From NCBI GenBank assembly GCA_030149285.1, contig JASBRU010000009.1, positions 1 through 42,512 on the forward strand: 42,512 bases of DNA, given 5' to 3'. This stretch comes from Flavobacteriales bacterium (GTDB lineage Bacteria > Bacteroidota > Bacteroidia > Flavobacteriales > JASBRU01). Shown in pieces: positions 12,532-21,680 of this stretch. The translations under genes were made by a program, and so were the position numbers. Each line of letters starts with the position of its first letter. Position 1 is the first letter of the stretch. A model generated the notes under the pieces. The model was given only the letters and a program-made list of their open reading frames with translations, had not been told where the DNA came from and did not search any database.

Positions 12532-14298
12532 TTGAACCAATTCTCAGAATTGGGACTTTCGGAGTCTATACTAAAAGCTCTAGGAGAGCTTGGCTTTGAA
12601 AATCCAACTCCAATCCAACAACAGTCTATACCATTATTACTGGGCGGGCCCTCAGATTTAATAGGTTTAGCACAAACAGGCACCGGAAAGACCGCTGCAT
12701 TTGGTTTACCACTTTTAAGTGTTGTAGATCCTAAAAAAACTCGTACACCACAAGCCTTAGTGCTTGCGCCTACTCGTGAACTAGGCATGCAAATTGCAAA
12801 CGAATTACAAAAATTTGGTAAGTATTTACCTAAAACCGGAATAGAAGCCGTTTACGGTGGTGCTTCTATAGTTAATCAAATACGTGCCTTAAGAGGTAGT
12901 GTACAAATTGTAATTGCTACCCCGGGTAGATTAATTGATTTGATTAACAGAAAAGCAATTCAGTTAGATGAAGTAAGATACGTTGTATTAGACGAAGCTG
13001 ATGAAATGCTGAATATGGGCTTTAAAGAAGATATCGATAAGATACTTTCTTATACTCCAAAAGACAAAAACACTTGGTTGTTTTCTGCAACAATGCCAAA
13101 GGGTATTCGTGAAATTGTAAAACATTACATGAAGAGTCCTGCAGAAATATCAGTAAACACCGGGCAAACTGTAAATAAAAATATCGAACATACTTATGTG
13201 CAGCTTAGAGCTGGTGATAAGTTAGAGATATTAAAACGTTTTATAGATCATCACGTAGATATGCGTGGTGTCGTTTTTTGCCGTACTAAAGCAGAAACAC
13301 AAAACATTGCAGATAAACTTATTAAGCAAGGCTATACTGTAGAGGCACTACATGGCGACATGACACAAGGCCAACGCGAAAAAGTTATGGGCAGATTTAA
13401 GGCTCATACCTTAAAGCTTTTAATTGCTACAGATGTTGCTGCTCGTGGTATTGATGTAGATGACTTAACACACGTTATACATTATTCTTTACCGGATAAC
13501 TTAGAGTATTATACTCACCGTAGTGGACGTACAGCACGTGCCGGTAAAAAAGGTATTTCATTGGCTTTTGTTACTGCAGCAGATAAGCGCAAAAAACTAA
13601 ACTTTATTGAAAGTAAATTAGGCTTGAAGTTTACTGAGGCAGAAGTGCCAAAGGTTGAAGATATCTTAACCAGACAAGTATTAAGTTGGGTTACAGGTAT
13701 TTTAGAAACAAAAATGCCTAAAGAAATTGACGAAGAATTACTTTCATCTGCAATAGACTTATTCTCAGGAATTGAAAAAGAAGAGTTAATCAAACTATTA
13801 TTAGCAGGGCAGTTAAATACGCTAGGCTATAATGGTAATGATGACCGCGATTTCAAAGCTAGTGGACGTGATGATGATAGACGTGGTGATAGAAGAGATA
13901 GAGACCGTGGTGATAGAGGAAGTAGACCATCTAAAAAAGGGGTACACCGTTACTTTATCAACCTAGGTACGATGGATGGCGTTGATAAACGCAGTTTATT
14001 AGACTTTATAAGTATGCACTCTGATGTGCCTGCAAATAACATAAGCGACTTATCTTTATTAAGAACCCATGCTTACTTTGATGTTGATGAGAAACTTTCT
14101 CGTAAACTATCGGGTAGCTTTAAAGATGCGATGTATAATGATCGTCCTTTAAGAGTAAATCGTGATGAGCAAAGTAATGAACCAAGTTCAAAATCTAGAT
14201 CAGGGAAACCAAGATCTAGAGGAGGCTCAGGTTCTAAACCTCGCGGTGGAAACTCAGGTGGTAAAAAATACGGACGCCCACAAGGCAGAAGAAGATAA
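12532..14298 (+). CDS. DEAD-box ATP-dependent RNA helicase
   Basis: A 588-aa RNA helicase of the DeaD/CsdA group, unwinding RNA in ribosome assembly or mRNA turnover. The motifs are complete: Q motif (GFENPTPIQQQSIP), I (AQTGTGKT), Ia (PTRELGMQ), DEAD, SAT, V (ATDVAARGID) and VI (HRSGRTARAG). After ~residue 430 comes an Arg/Asp-rich linker. It is followed by a DbpA-type RNA-binding domain (GVHRYFINLGTMDGVDKRSLLDFI...) at ~465-540. The C-terminus is a Ser/Gly/Arg tail (SRSGKPRSRGGSGSKPRGG). The TTG start fits both the promoter position and the family N-terminus (NQFSELGLSESILKAL). It precedes typA but each has its own promoter. Confidence 0.95.
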   Translation: MNQFSELGLSESILKALGELGFENPTPIQQQSIPLLLGGPSDLIGLAQTGTGKTAAFGLPLLSVVDPKKTRTPQALVLAPTRELGMQIANELQKFGKYLPKTGIEAVYGGASIVNQIRALRGSVQIVIATPGRLIDLINRKAIQLDEVRYVVLDEADEMLNMGFKEDIDKILSYTPKDKNTWLFSATMPKGIREIVKHYMKSPAEISVNTGQTVNKNIEHTYVQLRAGDKLEILKRFIDHHVDMRGVVFCRTKAETQNIADKLIKQGYTVEALHGDMTQGQREKVMGRFKAHTLKLLIATDVAARGIDVDDLTHVIHYSLPDNLEYYTHRSGRTARAGKKGISLAFVTAADKRKKLNFIESKLGLKFTEAEVPKVEDILTRQVLSWVTGILETKMPKEIDEELLSSAIDLFSGIEKEELIKLLLAGQLNTLGYNGNDDRDFKASGRDDDRRGDRRDRDRGDRGSRPSKKGVHRYFINLGTMDGVDKRSLLDFISMHSDVPANNISDLSLLRTHAYFDVDEKLSRKLSGSFKDAMYNDRPLRVNRDEQSNEPSSKSRSGKPRSRGGSGSKPRGGNSGGKKYGRPQGRRR

Positions 14299-14338
14299 TT
14301 TATCAGCTTAAACCACACATTCAGACTTAAAATAACAT

Positions 14339-14346
14339 TAATTTTG
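14339..14346 (+). promoter_or_regulatory. -7 box of typA
   Basis: TAATTTTG matches TAnnTTTG and ends 19 nt before the ATG. Confidence 0.6.
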
Positions 14347-14365
14347 CGCCTTTAAAATTAAACTG

Positions 14366-16126
14366 ATGCAATCAATAAGAAATATTGCCATTATTGCTCA
14401 CGTTGACCACGGTAAGACAACGTTAGTAGATAAAATTATTCATGAATGCCAAGCAATGGATACCCGTAAAGAAACGGGTGACTTGATATTGGATAATAAT
14501 GACTTAGAAAGAGAGCGTGGTATTACTATCCTTTCTAAAAACGTTTCTGTAAACTACAAAGGCGTAAAAATTAATATTTTAGACACACCTGGTCACGCCG
14601 ATTTTGGCGGAGAAGTAGAGCGTGTATTGAAGATGGCCGATGGTGTACTACTATTAGTAGATGCATTTGAAGGACCAATGCCTCAAACACGTTTTGTATT
14701 GGGCAAAGCTGTAGAGTTAGGCTTAAAACCAATTGTAGTTGTAAACAAAGTAGATAAAGAAAACTGTACACCGGAAATTGCACAAGAAGCTGTTTTCGAT
14801 TTGATGTTTAACTTAGATGCTACTGAAGACCAACTTGAGTTTGCTACCGTATACGGTTCAGCAAAACAAGGTTGGATGAACTATGACTATAAAGAGAAAA
14901 CAGACAATATTATTCCGCTTTTAGATACCATTATTAAAGAAATACCGGAAGCACCGTACAATCCCGGTGATGCTCAAATGCAAATAACTTCATTAGACTT
15001 TTCAAGTTTTGTGGGGCGTATTGCTATTGGTAGAGTAGTGCGTGGAGATTTAGAAGAAGGAAAAGACTACATCTTATGTAAAAAAGATGGTGTTCAAAAG
15101 AAATGCCGTATTAAAGAACTACATGTATTTGTAGGGCTAGGTAGAGAAAAAGTATCTAAAGTACGTAGTGGCGATTTATGTGCCATTGTTGGTATAGAAG
15201 ATTTTGATATTGGTGATACAGTTGCGGCTGTAAATAACCCGGAACCATTAAAACGTATTAATGTTGATGAGCCTACTATGAGTATGCTATTTACGATCAA
15301 CAACTCTCCGTTTTTTGGTAAAGAGGGTAAGTTTGTAACATCTCGTCACTTGCGTGATCGTTTATTTAAAGAAACAGAAAAAAACTTGGCATTACGTGTT
15401 GAGACTACAGACTCTGAAGATAAATTCAACGTATTTGGTAGAGGAGTACTGCATTTATCTGTACTTATTGAAACTATGCGTAGAGAAGGCTATGAATTAC
15501 AAGTGGGTAAGCCACAGGTAATTATAAAAGAGATTGATGGTGTAAAATGTGAGCCTTATGAAACCCTAGTAATTGATGTACCTGAAGACTATTCTGGTAA
15601 AGCAATTGAATTGGTAACTCAACGTAAAGGAGATTTACTAGTTATGGAGCCAAAAGGAGATTTACAACACCTAGAGTTTGATATCCCTTCTAGAGGTATT
15701 ATTGGTTTACGTAACAACATGCTTACTGCTACTGCAGGTGAGGCTGTAATGACACACCGTTTTAGAGGTTACGAGGCTCATAAAGGAGATATTCCTTCTC
15801 GTCAAAAAGGTTCTTTAATTTCTATGGAAACAGGAACTGCAATTGCGTATGCAATTGATAAGTTGCAAGAAAGAGGTAAGTTTTTTATTGCTCCTCAAGA
15901 CTCTATTTATAAAGGACAGGTAATTGGCGAACACACAAGAGATAATGATTTGGAAGTGAATGTAAATAAAACCAAAAAATTATCGAATATGCGTTCATCA
16001 GGTACAGATGACGGTATGAAGATTGCTCCAAAAATTGATTTTTCTTTAGAGGAGTCTATGGAGTATATTAAAGATGATGAGTACTTAGAAATCACTCCAT
16101 TAAGTCTTCGTATTCGTAAGATATAA
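14366..16126 (+). CDS. typA: Ribosome-associated GTPase TypA/BipA
   Basis: A 586-aa translational GTPase related to EF-G that binds ribosomes and aids 50S assembly and stress adaptation. Residues 11-19 (AHVDHGKTT) are the P loop. RGITI (switch I), DTPGHADF (G3) and NKVD (G4) follow, then the beta-barrel domain II, the III/V domains and the TypA-specific C-terminal domain (SRGIIGLRNNMLTATAGEAVMTHRF). The length is normal for the family. It is a single gene with its own promoter and a strong terminator. Confidence 0.96.
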   Translation: MQSIRNIAIIAHVDHGKTTLVDKIIHECQAMDTRKETGDLILDNNDLERERGITILSKNVSVNYKGVKINILDTPGHADFGGEVERVLKMADGVLLLVDAFEGPMPQTRFVLGKAVELGLKPIVVVNKVDKENCTPEIAQEAVFDLMFNLDATEDQLEFATVYGSAKQGWMNYDYKEKTDNIIPLLDTIIKEIPEAPYNPGDAQMQITSLDFSSFVGRIAIGRVVRGDLEEGKDYILCKKDGVQKKCRIKELHVFVGLGREKVSKVRSGDLCAIVGIEDFDIGDTVAAVNNPEPLKRINVDEPTMSMLFTINNSPFFGKEGKFVTSRHLRDRLFKETEKNLALRVETTDSEDKFNVFGRGVLHLSVLIETMRREGYELQVGKPQVIIKEIDGVKCEPYETLVIDVPEDYSGKAIELVTQRKGDLLVMEPKGDLQHLEFDIPSRGIIGLRNNMLTATAGEAVMTHRFRGYEAHKGDIPSRQKGSLISMETGTAIAYAIDKLQERGKFFIAPQDSIYKGQVIGEHTRDNDLEVNVNKTKKLSNMRSSGTDDGMKIAPKIDFSLEESMEYIKDDEYLEITPLSLRIRKI

Positions 16127-16150
16127 GCTATTGATATAGTATATTATTAG

Positions 16151-16177
16151 AGCCTCGCAGTAGCGGGGCTTTTTTTT
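16151..16177 (+). terminator. Terminator after typA
   Basis: AGCCTCGC (16151-16158), loop AGTA, GCGGGGCT (16163-16170), with one T-G pair, then seven T. Confidence 0.8.
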
Positions 16178-16204
16178 GTTAGTAAAATTGATGTTTTTTC
16201 ATTT

Positions 16205-16221
16205 ACTTTGTATTTCAAAGT
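16205..16221. promoter_or_regulatory. Shared 17-bp operator, copy 1
   Basis: ACTTTG-TATTT-CAAAGT is a 6-bp inverted repeat with a 5-bp spacer. It is the exact reverse complement of copy 2 at 17153-17169. It overlaps a near-consensus -7 box (TTACTTTG, 16203-16210) and ends 7 bp before the ATG at 16229. Confidence 0.75.
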
Positions 16222-16228
16222 GAATAAT

Positions 16229-16840
16229 ATGGAAGACCATAAAAAGTATTTAGATGACCTTTCTGATATCAAAAATATCATGGAGCGCTCATCTCGTTTT
16301 CTCTCATTAAGTGGCTTGTCGGGCATAATAGTTGGCATCTATGCATTAATTGGTGCAGGTGTAGCCTATCGCTTATTAGACTACGAAAATGGTTTTACAG
16401 TACGCTACATTACTTTAGAGCAGATAAAGAGTTTAATACTTATTGCCATTACCGTTTTAGTAGCATCATTACTTACAAGTATATTCTTAACCTACAGAAA
16501 AGCAAAAAAGCATAAGCAGCAAGTATTTGGATCACAAGCAAAGCGCTTACTTATAAATATGCTTATACCATTAGTAACCGGAGCGGCATTTGTACTTATT
16601 TTAATTGAAAGACGAGAGTTATTACTGGCAGCACCGGCAACACTTATTTTTTATGGTTTGGCACTTGTAAATGCCAGTAAGTATACTTTGCATGATATAC
16701 GATATTTAGGTTTACTTGAAATTGCTCTAGGTCTATTAGCATCTTACTTTGTTGGCTATGGCTTATTCTTTTGGTCTATTGGTTTTGGTTTGTTACATAT
16801 TATATATGGATTGGTGATGTATTTGAAATATGAGCGGTGA
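16229..16840 (+). CDS. Hypothetical membrane protein of the regulator/CreD locus
   Basis: A 203-aa membrane protein. A soluble start (EDHKKYLDDLSDIKNIMERSSRFLSL) is followed by five or six hydrophobic segments, beginning GLSGIIVGIYALIGAGVAYRL, and ending with YGLVMYLKYER. I do not know a family name, but proteins of this type often accompany the small regulator that follows. ATG 16229 is chosen because the alternative TTG at 16208 lies inside the operator. The stop overlaps the regulator start (GTGA), so both are translated as a coupled pair under the operator at 16205-16221. Confidence 0.75.
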   Translation: MEDHKKYLDDLSDIKNIMERSSRFLSLSGLSGIIVGIYALIGAGVAYRLLDYENGFTVRYITLEQIKSLILIAITVLVASLLTSIFLTYRKAKKHKQQVFGSQAKRLLINMLIPLVTGAAFVLILIERRELLLAAPATLIFYGLALVNASKYTLHDIRYLGLLEIALGLLASYFVGYGLFFWSIGFGLLHIIYGLVMYLKYER

Positions 16841-17133
16841 AAGATATTTTAAAGAACATAAATAAAGCCTTTGAGAATAAGGTGAGGTTAGGGGTAATGT
16901 CTGCTCTAATGGTAAATGAGTATGTAAGCTTTAATGAGTTAAAAGAATTACTGAACGTTACCGATGGAAATTTGGCTAGCCACTTAAAAGGGCTAGAGAA
17001 AGAGGAATATATTGTTGTGTATAAAGAGTTTGTAGATAGAAAACCAAATACTAAATATGCAGCAACAAGCGTTGGTAAAGAGGCTTTTAAAAAACATATA
17101 GAAGCATTAGAAAAATTGATAGGCGGTAAATAA
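16837..17133 (+). CDS. Winged-helix transcriptional regulator (HTH_34/MarR-like)
   Basis: A 98-aa single-domain DNA-binding protein: AFENKVRLGVMSALMVNEYVSFNELKELLNVTDGNLASHLKGLEKEEYI contains the helix-turn-helix, with the recognition helix around GNLASHLKGLEKE. A wing (VVYKEFVDRKPNTKYAATSVG) and a C-terminal dimerisation helix follow. It starts with GTG overlapping the upstream stop by 4 bp. Two identical 17-bp palindromes flank the pair, one before the membrane gene and one before creD, so I infer that this protein binds both, repressing its own operon and creD. The ligand is unknown. Confidence 0.88.
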   Translation: MKDILKNINKAFENKVRLGVMSALMVNEYVSFNELKELLNVTDGNLASHLKGLEKEEYIVVYKEFVDRKPNTKYAATSVGKEAFKKHIEALEKLIGGK

Positions 17134-17152
17134 CTCTTTTTTTTGTTCATAA

Positions 17153-17169
17153 ACTTTGAAATACAAAGT
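17153..17169. promoter_or_regulatory. Shared 17-bp operator, copy 2
   Basis: ACTTTG-AAATA-CAAAGT is the exact reverse complement of copy 1, and the identity extends to 18 bp. It abuts a near-consensus -7 box (TACTTTTA, 17169-17176) upstream of creD (ATG 17196). Confidence 0.75.
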
Positions 17170-17195
17170 ACTTTTAATAATAAATAAACTCAACA

Positions 17196-18572
17196 ATGGA
17201 AACACAAAATGAAAATGGCAGTTTGGTAGACAAAATCACAAACTGGACAAGAACATCGGTAACACTAAAGTTATTGGTAATAACAATATTAGTACTGCTA
17301 CTATTGATACCAAAGTTTATGATTACGGATTTGATATATGAAAGACAAAGCACAAGACAACAGGTAATAAGTAGTGTAACAGAAGACTGGGGTAGGACTC
17401 AAGTAGTTTGCGGACCAATACTTACGGTACCCTATTATAAATACTATGAAACCGTAAATGAAAAAGGGGAAAAGCAGATTTCAAAAGCCAAAAATAATGC
17501 ATACTTCTTACCGGAAAACTTAAAAATTAACGGTAAGATAAATCCCGAACCAAAACATAGAGGAATATATGACTTAGTGGTATATAAGTCTGATTTAAAT
17601 ATAACAGGAAGCTATGGTGATTTGAATTTTACAGATTTAGGAATAGATGAAGAAGATGTAATATGGAATGAAGCTTTCATAACAAATGGGGTAAGTGATA
17701 TGAGAGGGATTAAAAACGATATTACTTTTAAATATGGAGATGAGAAATTTAAAGTGTCTCCCGGTACTAAAACAGAGCTATTAGAATCTGGCTTTACTAT
17801 AAATATGCCCCAAGCTAGTAAAGAGTTATTGGCTAACAAAGACTTCTCTTATAAGCTAAGTTTAAATGGTAGTAGTAGCTTAGGCTTAGTTCCATTAGGT
17901 AAAGTAAGTTCTTATAAACTTATATCGAGTTGGGCTAGCCCAAGTTTCACAGGTAACTTTTTACCTAACAATGATACTGTAAGTGAAAAAGGCTTTGAAG
18001 CAGACTGGAAGGTATTGGATTTAAATAGAGGCTTTGCACAAAGTTGGACAAATAGCGAATCAAAAGTAAGTAGGGATATCTATAGTGCTGCGTCTTTTAC
18101 AAATCTGTTATTGCCTATAGATGATTACCAAAAAACAATGCGTACAGCTAAGTACGCATCATTTAACATTATACTTACCTTTTTAATGTTCTTCTTAGTA
18201 GAGGTTATCAAAAAACAAAGGGTACATGCTTTTCAGTATGTGTTAATTGGTTTGGCATTAAGCATATTTTATGTGTTACTGTTGGCATTCTCAGAGCATG
18301 TAGGATTTAATGTATCTTATATAGCATCTGCAATAGCAATTACATTAATGATACTGCTGTACTCATTTACAATATTTAAGAAAAGAGCAATGTCATTGCT
18401 TTTAGGAGTATTACTGGCCTTAACCTATACCTACTTCTTTGTGGTATTACAGTTTAAAGACTATGCATTGGTAATGGGAAGTATAGGTCTTACAATAATA
18501 CTAGGTGCAATAATGTACTTTACCAGAAATATAAATTGGTATAAAACTAGTGAGAATAAGCCCGAAGCCTAA
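17196..18572 (+). CDS. creD: CreD family inner-membrane protein
   Basis: A 458-aa inner-membrane protein of the CreD family, which in gammaproteobacteria is linked to envelope integrity and colicin/beta-lactam tolerance. It has an N-terminal membrane anchor (LKLLVITILVLLLLIPKFMI) and the conserved R-Q-S/T and W-G-x-x-Q-x-x-x-G-P-I-L-T-V-P region (DWGRTQVVCGPILTVPYY). A large periplasmic domain (~60-320) follows, then five to six C-terminal membrane segments. Its operator is identical to that of the upstream regulator operon, so the three genes probably form one regulon. There is no CreBC-type two-component system next to it. Confidence 0.9.
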   Translation: METQNENGSLVDKITNWTRTSVTLKLLVITILVLLLLIPKFMITDLIYERQSTRQQVISSVTEDWGRTQVVCGPILTVPYYKYYETVNEKGEKQISKAKNNAYFLPENLKINGKINPEPKHRGIYDLVVYKSDLNITGSYGDLNFTDLGIDEEDVIWNEAFITNGVSDMRGIKNDITFKYGDEKFKVSPGTKTELLESGFTINMPQASKELLANKDFSYKLSLNGSSSLGLVPLGKVSSYKLISSWASPSFTGNFLPNNDTVSEKGFEADWKVLDLNRGFAQSWTNSESKVSRDIYSAASFTNLLLPIDDYQKTMRTAKYASFNIILTFLMFFLVEVIKKQRVHAFQYVLIGLALSIFYVLLLAFSEHVGFNVSYIASAIAITLMILLYSFTIFKKRAMSLLLGVLLALTYTYFFVVLQFKDYALVMGSIGLTIILGAIMYFTRNINWYKTSENKPEA

Positions 18573-18578
18573 ATGATG

Positions 18579-18603
18579 AAGCCCCGCATAGCGGGGCTTT
18601 TTT
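18579..18603. terminator. Terminator after creD
   Basis: AAGCCCCGC (18579-18587), loop ATA, GCGGGGCTT (18591-18599), then T. It runs into the stop codon of the convergent sulfotransferase gene and may serve both strands. Confidence 0.85.
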
Positions 18604-19420
18604 ATGGATTATGTTCTTTTGCGTAAGCAATGCATTTCTCCCAATCTTCAGTGTAAAAATCTTTTATTTTTTCTAACTGATCTTTAGGAATAAGGGGCTC
18701 ATTGTTTTTATAAGGCAACAATAAAGCAATGTATAAAATAGAGTATTGCTTAAGGCGTTTCCATGTACGTTTAAATACTCTGGCAATTATATTATTGGGG
18801 TCAACATACTCTTTTTTGTATGTGTACTTATTTAGGTTTCTTCTGATCTTTAATTGCTTGTCATTATAGGAAGTATGCATTTTGTTTAGTGAGATACTGT
18901 CTTTTTCATAAGTAGCACCCATCACACGCGCTATATCATTAAAGAACGACCAAGGATTTTTTTTTAGGTCGTCATAAAAAAGAACCATTGGCTTTCTTGT
19001 AAAGTAGGTTTCTAAAGCCTGTATTTTATCGTAAAAATAAAGGGCGCTTTGTTTCCACTCACCCTTGTCTGTTTCAATATCAAAAAACTCTTGAAAAGAG
19101 TGGGGCCTACCATTTTTTATATATCTGCGGTATTGTGATGCAATCCACTCATCATGTCTACGTAACAGTATTATCGGTTTTGCTTCAGGGTAATTGGCTG
19201 CAAAGTCTTTTACTTCGTCTTCTAACTGATTGTCAAACTCTCTAGAAATAAAAAAAGTTTTATCGGCAGAGTTTTCTATTATCTGTTTTGCTTTCCTATA
19301 CTTTGTACGTTGTATATAGTGTATCCCTTTAAACTTAGGAAAAACGCGGTATTGTAAATATGTTGAGGCTACTTTTCCTAACCCAACATTAAAATATATT
19401 TCTTTCGTATCCGAATCCAT
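18602..19420 (-). CDS. Sulfotransferase-family protein
   Basis: A 272-aa probable PAPS-dependent sulfotransferase that would add sulfate to a glycan or lipid. The N-terminal IYFNVGLGKVASTYLQYRVF fits the 5'-phosphosulfate-binding loop (G-x-x-K-x-x-S/T). The region IILLRRHDEWIASQYRRYIKNG matches the 3'-phosphate-binding Arg/Ser segment. There is no signal peptide or clear membrane anchor except a hydrophobic patch near the C-terminus (YSILYIALLLPY). ATG 19420 lies 21 nt after a TACTTTTG box. It is divergent from a glycosyltransferase and opens the polysaccharide region, suggesting a sulfated surface glycan; that is inference. Confidence 0.75.
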   Translation of the reverse strand: MDSDTKEIYFNVGLGKVASTYLQYRVFPKFKGIHYIQRTKYRKAKQIIENSADKTFFISREFDNQLEDEVKDFAANYPEAKPIILLRRHDEWIASQYRRYIKNGRPHSFQEFFDIETDKGEWKQSALYFYDKIQALETYFTRKPMVLFYDDLKKNPWSFFNDIARVMGATYEKDSISLNKMHTSYNDKQLKIRRNLNKYTYKKEYVDPNNIIARVFKRTWKRLKQYSILYIALLLPYKNNEPLIPKDQLEKIKDFYTEDWEKCIAYAKEHNP

Positions 19421-19441
19421 TCATCAAAATATAACAAGCCC

Positions 19442-19449
19442 CAAAAGTA
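19442..19449 (-). promoter_or_regulatory. -7 box of the sulfotransferase gene
   Basis: TACTTTTG on the minus strand, an exact TAnnTTTG match, ends 21 nt before ATG 19420. Confidence 0.55.
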
Positions 19450-19496
19450 GCATATTTAAAAAAATGTTAAGTCCGTGCAATTCTCATAAATAAAGT

Positions 19497-19504
19497 TAAT
19501 TTTG
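19497..19504 (+). promoter_or_regulatory. -7 box of the CgeB-like gene
   Basis: TAATTTTG matches TAnnTTTG and ends 17 nt before ATG 19522. Confidence 0.55.
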
Positions 19505-19521
19505 CGGTTTAAAATTACCAC

Positions 19522-20580
19522 ATGAAACTTTTATTTGCCGGCAATTTTTTGTTTTACAACTACGAAGAAGCCTTTCATAAAGCCCTTCAAAGTGCAAAGG
19601 TTGATATAACAATTTTTAAATACCAATGGTTCTATAAATATATAGCCGGAAAAGCAGAAGAAAAGTATGTGGTAGTTGGTCCTGTAACGTTTTTGATGAA
19701 TATTTCATTGTTGCTCAAAGCAATAAGAACCAAACCTGATGTGGTTTTTATATGGAGAGGGACTCAAATTACTCCTTTTACGATCAAATTAATTAAGAAA
19801 TACACTAAAGCAAAGCTAGTTTCTTACAATAATGACGATCCTTTTGGTGAGCGTTATAAGAATGCAAAAAACATTCACCAACGCAGGTTATGGAAGCGTT
19901 TTAAGAAAACTATCCCATTGTATGACTTAAACTTTGTGTTTAGAGAGGTGAATATTGAGGAGTACAATGCATTGGGTTCTCCAAGTACAAAACTGCTGAT
20001 GCCTTATTACATTCCTGAAAAGCACAAACCCATTGAGCTTACTCCTGAAGAAAAAGAAAAGTATGGTTGTGAGGTTGTGTTTGTAGGTCATCATGAAGAT
20101 GATCATAGGGGAGAGTGTATAGCTGAATTGGTAAGAGCAGGTATTCATGTAAAGCTATATGGTGAGCCTAGGTGGCTTGAAGTATTACCTAAAGATGTAG
20201 CAGATAAAGTAGACTTTAGTGGCCCTGTATGGGGAGATGATTATAACAAGGCACTATCTGGTGGAGAGCTGTGTTTATGCTTTTTATCAAAGCTAAACAG
20301 AGATGCATATACCATTAGGTGTTTTGAGATTCCTGCTTCCAGAAATATTATGCTTAGTGAGCATACTGATTTCTTAACTAGACTTTTTGAGCCGGAAAAA
20401 CAGGCATTATACTTTCATACAAAAGATGATTTGTTGACAACAACCCAAAAGTATTTAAAAGATAAAGCGAAGCTTGAAGAGATAAGAGAGGCCGCATACC
20501 AACGAGGTGTTGAAGAGGGGTATGATGTATATAGCAGAGCAAAGGAATTTATACAAACAATAAAAGCCGAATTATTGTAG
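19522..20580 (+). CDS. CgeB-like glycosyltransferase (Glyco_trans_1_2 type)
   Basis: A 352-aa GT-B glycosyltransferase. The N-terminal domain begins KLLFAGNFLFYNYEEAFHKAL, with a conserved SYNNDDPFGERYKNAKN stretch at ~112-128, as in CgeB/DUF3880-like enzymes. The C-terminal domain has EVVFVGHHEDDHRGECIAEL, then LYGEPRW, and the donor-side segment CFEIPASRNIMLSEHTD...FEPEKQALYF. There are no membrane segments. The sugar and acceptor cannot be read from the sequence. Its place between a sulfotransferase and nucleotide-sugar genes points to a surface polysaccharide. Confidence 0.8.
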   Translation: MKLLFAGNFLFYNYEEAFHKALQSAKVDITIFKYQWFYKYIAGKAEEKYVVVGPVTFLMNISLLLKAIRTKPDVVFIWRGTQITPFTIKLIKKYTKAKLVSYNNDDPFGERYKNAKNIHQRRLWKRFKKTIPLYDLNFVFREVNIEEYNALGSPSTKLLMPYYIPEKHKPIELTPEEKEKYGCEVVFVGHHEDDHRGECIAELVRAGIHVKLYGEPRWLEVLPKDVADKVDFSGPVWGDDYNKALSGGELCLCFLSKLNRDAYTIRCFEIPASRNIMLSEHTDFLTRLFEPEKQALYFHTKDDLLTTTQKYLKDKAKLEEIREAAYQRGVEEGYDVYSRAKEFIQTIKAELL

Positions 20581-20634
20581 GTGTTTTTATGGTTACTTAA
20601 TACTTATAGAAGGGTTTAAGTAATTGATATTCTA

Positions 20635-20642
20635 TATATTCG
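20635..20642 (+). promoter_or_regulatory. Near-consensus -7 box of the nucleotide-sugar operon
   Basis: TATATTCG matches TAnnTTTG at seven of eight positions, 39 nt before ATG 20682. It is the likely promoter of the run from 20682 to 24893. Confidence 0.4.
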
Positions 20643-20681
20643 CAAAGTTTTAGAAAGAAAATAAGATTTAATACAAAATAG

Positions 20682-21671
20682 ATGTTTAAAGGAAAAACGT
20701 TATTGATAACAGGGGGTACAGGTTCATTTGGGAATGCTGTATTGAAAAGATTCTTAGATACTGATATCGGGGAGATTCGAATTTTCAGTCGTGATGAAAA
20801 AAAGCAACACGATATGCGAATCGCTTTAAAGAATCCTAAGGTTAAGTTTTATATAGGTGATGTAAGAGATTATGCAAGTGTAGAGAGTGCATTTAGAGGA
20901 GTAGACTATATATTTCATGCTGCTGCTTTAAAACAAGTACCTTCTTGTGAGTTTTATCCTATGGAAGCTGTAAAAACCAATGTTATTGGTACAGAAAATG
21001 TATTAAATGCAGCTATTGCAAATAAGGTAAAAAGAGTAATCTGCTTAAGTACAGATAAAGCTGTGTACCCTATTAATGCAATGGGTATTTCTAAATCTAT
21101 GATGGAGAAAGTGATGGTTGCAAAATCTCGCTTATCAGAAGATACAGTATTTGTAGGCACGCGTTACGGAAACGTAATGGGTTCTAGAGGTTCTGTTATT
21201 CCATTGTTTGCAGAGCAAATTCAAGAAGGAAAACCAATTACAGTTACAGATCCTGAGATGACTCGTTTTATGATGACCTTAGATGATGCTGTAGAGTTGG
21301 TATTATATGCTTTTGAAAACGGTAATGCCGGAGATATTTTTGTACAAAAATCACCTGCATCTACTATTGGCGAATTAGCCGAGGCAATGAGAGTAATTTA
21401 TGAGGTAGATAATGAGGTAAACGTAATTGGTACAAGACATGCCGAAAAATTATATGAAACTTTATTGACAAGAGAAGAGCGTATGTCTTCTGAAGATTTG
21501 GGAGATTATTTTAGAATACCATCAGACAATAGAGACTTAAATTACAATAAGTATTTCTCTGAAGGAGACGCACATATTTCTGAGGTAGATGATTACCACT
21601 CTCATAACACAAATCGTTTAAATCAAGACGAATTAATTGCACTTATAAAAAGTATCGGATTTACAAAATAA
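20682..21671 (+). CDS. UDP-GlcNAc 4,6-dehydratase/5-epimerase (CapE/FnlA/WbjB type)
   Basis: A 329-aa short-chain dehydrogenase/reductase that converts UDP-GlcNAc to a UDP-2-acetamido-2,6-dideoxy-L-hexos-4-ulose, the first step to L-FucNAc or L-QuiNAc. It has the NAD motif TGGTGSFG (10-17) and STDKAVYPINAMGISKSMMEK, with Met in place of the usual SDR Tyr (S-M-K type). TRYGNVMGSRGSVIPLF and the late DYHSHNTNRL segment are typical of the inverting CapE/FnlA branch. It lacks the N-terminal membrane domain of WbpM-like enzymes. The two genes that follow at 10- and 5-bp spacing complete the pathway. Confidence 0.92.
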   Translation: MFKGKTLLITGGTGSFGNAVLKRFLDTDIGEIRIFSRDEKKQHDMRIALKNPKVKFYIGDVRDYASVESAFRGVDYIFHAAALKQVPSCEFYPMEAVKTNVIGTENVLNAAIANKVKRVICLSTDKAVYPINAMGISKSMMEKVMVAKSRLSEDTVFVGTRYGNVMGSRGSVIPLFAEQIQEGKPITVTDPEMTRFMMTLDDAVELVLYAFENGNAGDIFVQKSPASTIGELAEAMRVIYEVDNEVNVIGTRHAEKLYETLLTREERMSSEDLGDYFRIPSDNRDLNYNKYFSEGDAHISEVDDYHSHNTNRLNQDELIALIKSIGFTK

Positions 21672-21680
21672 ACCAAATCA

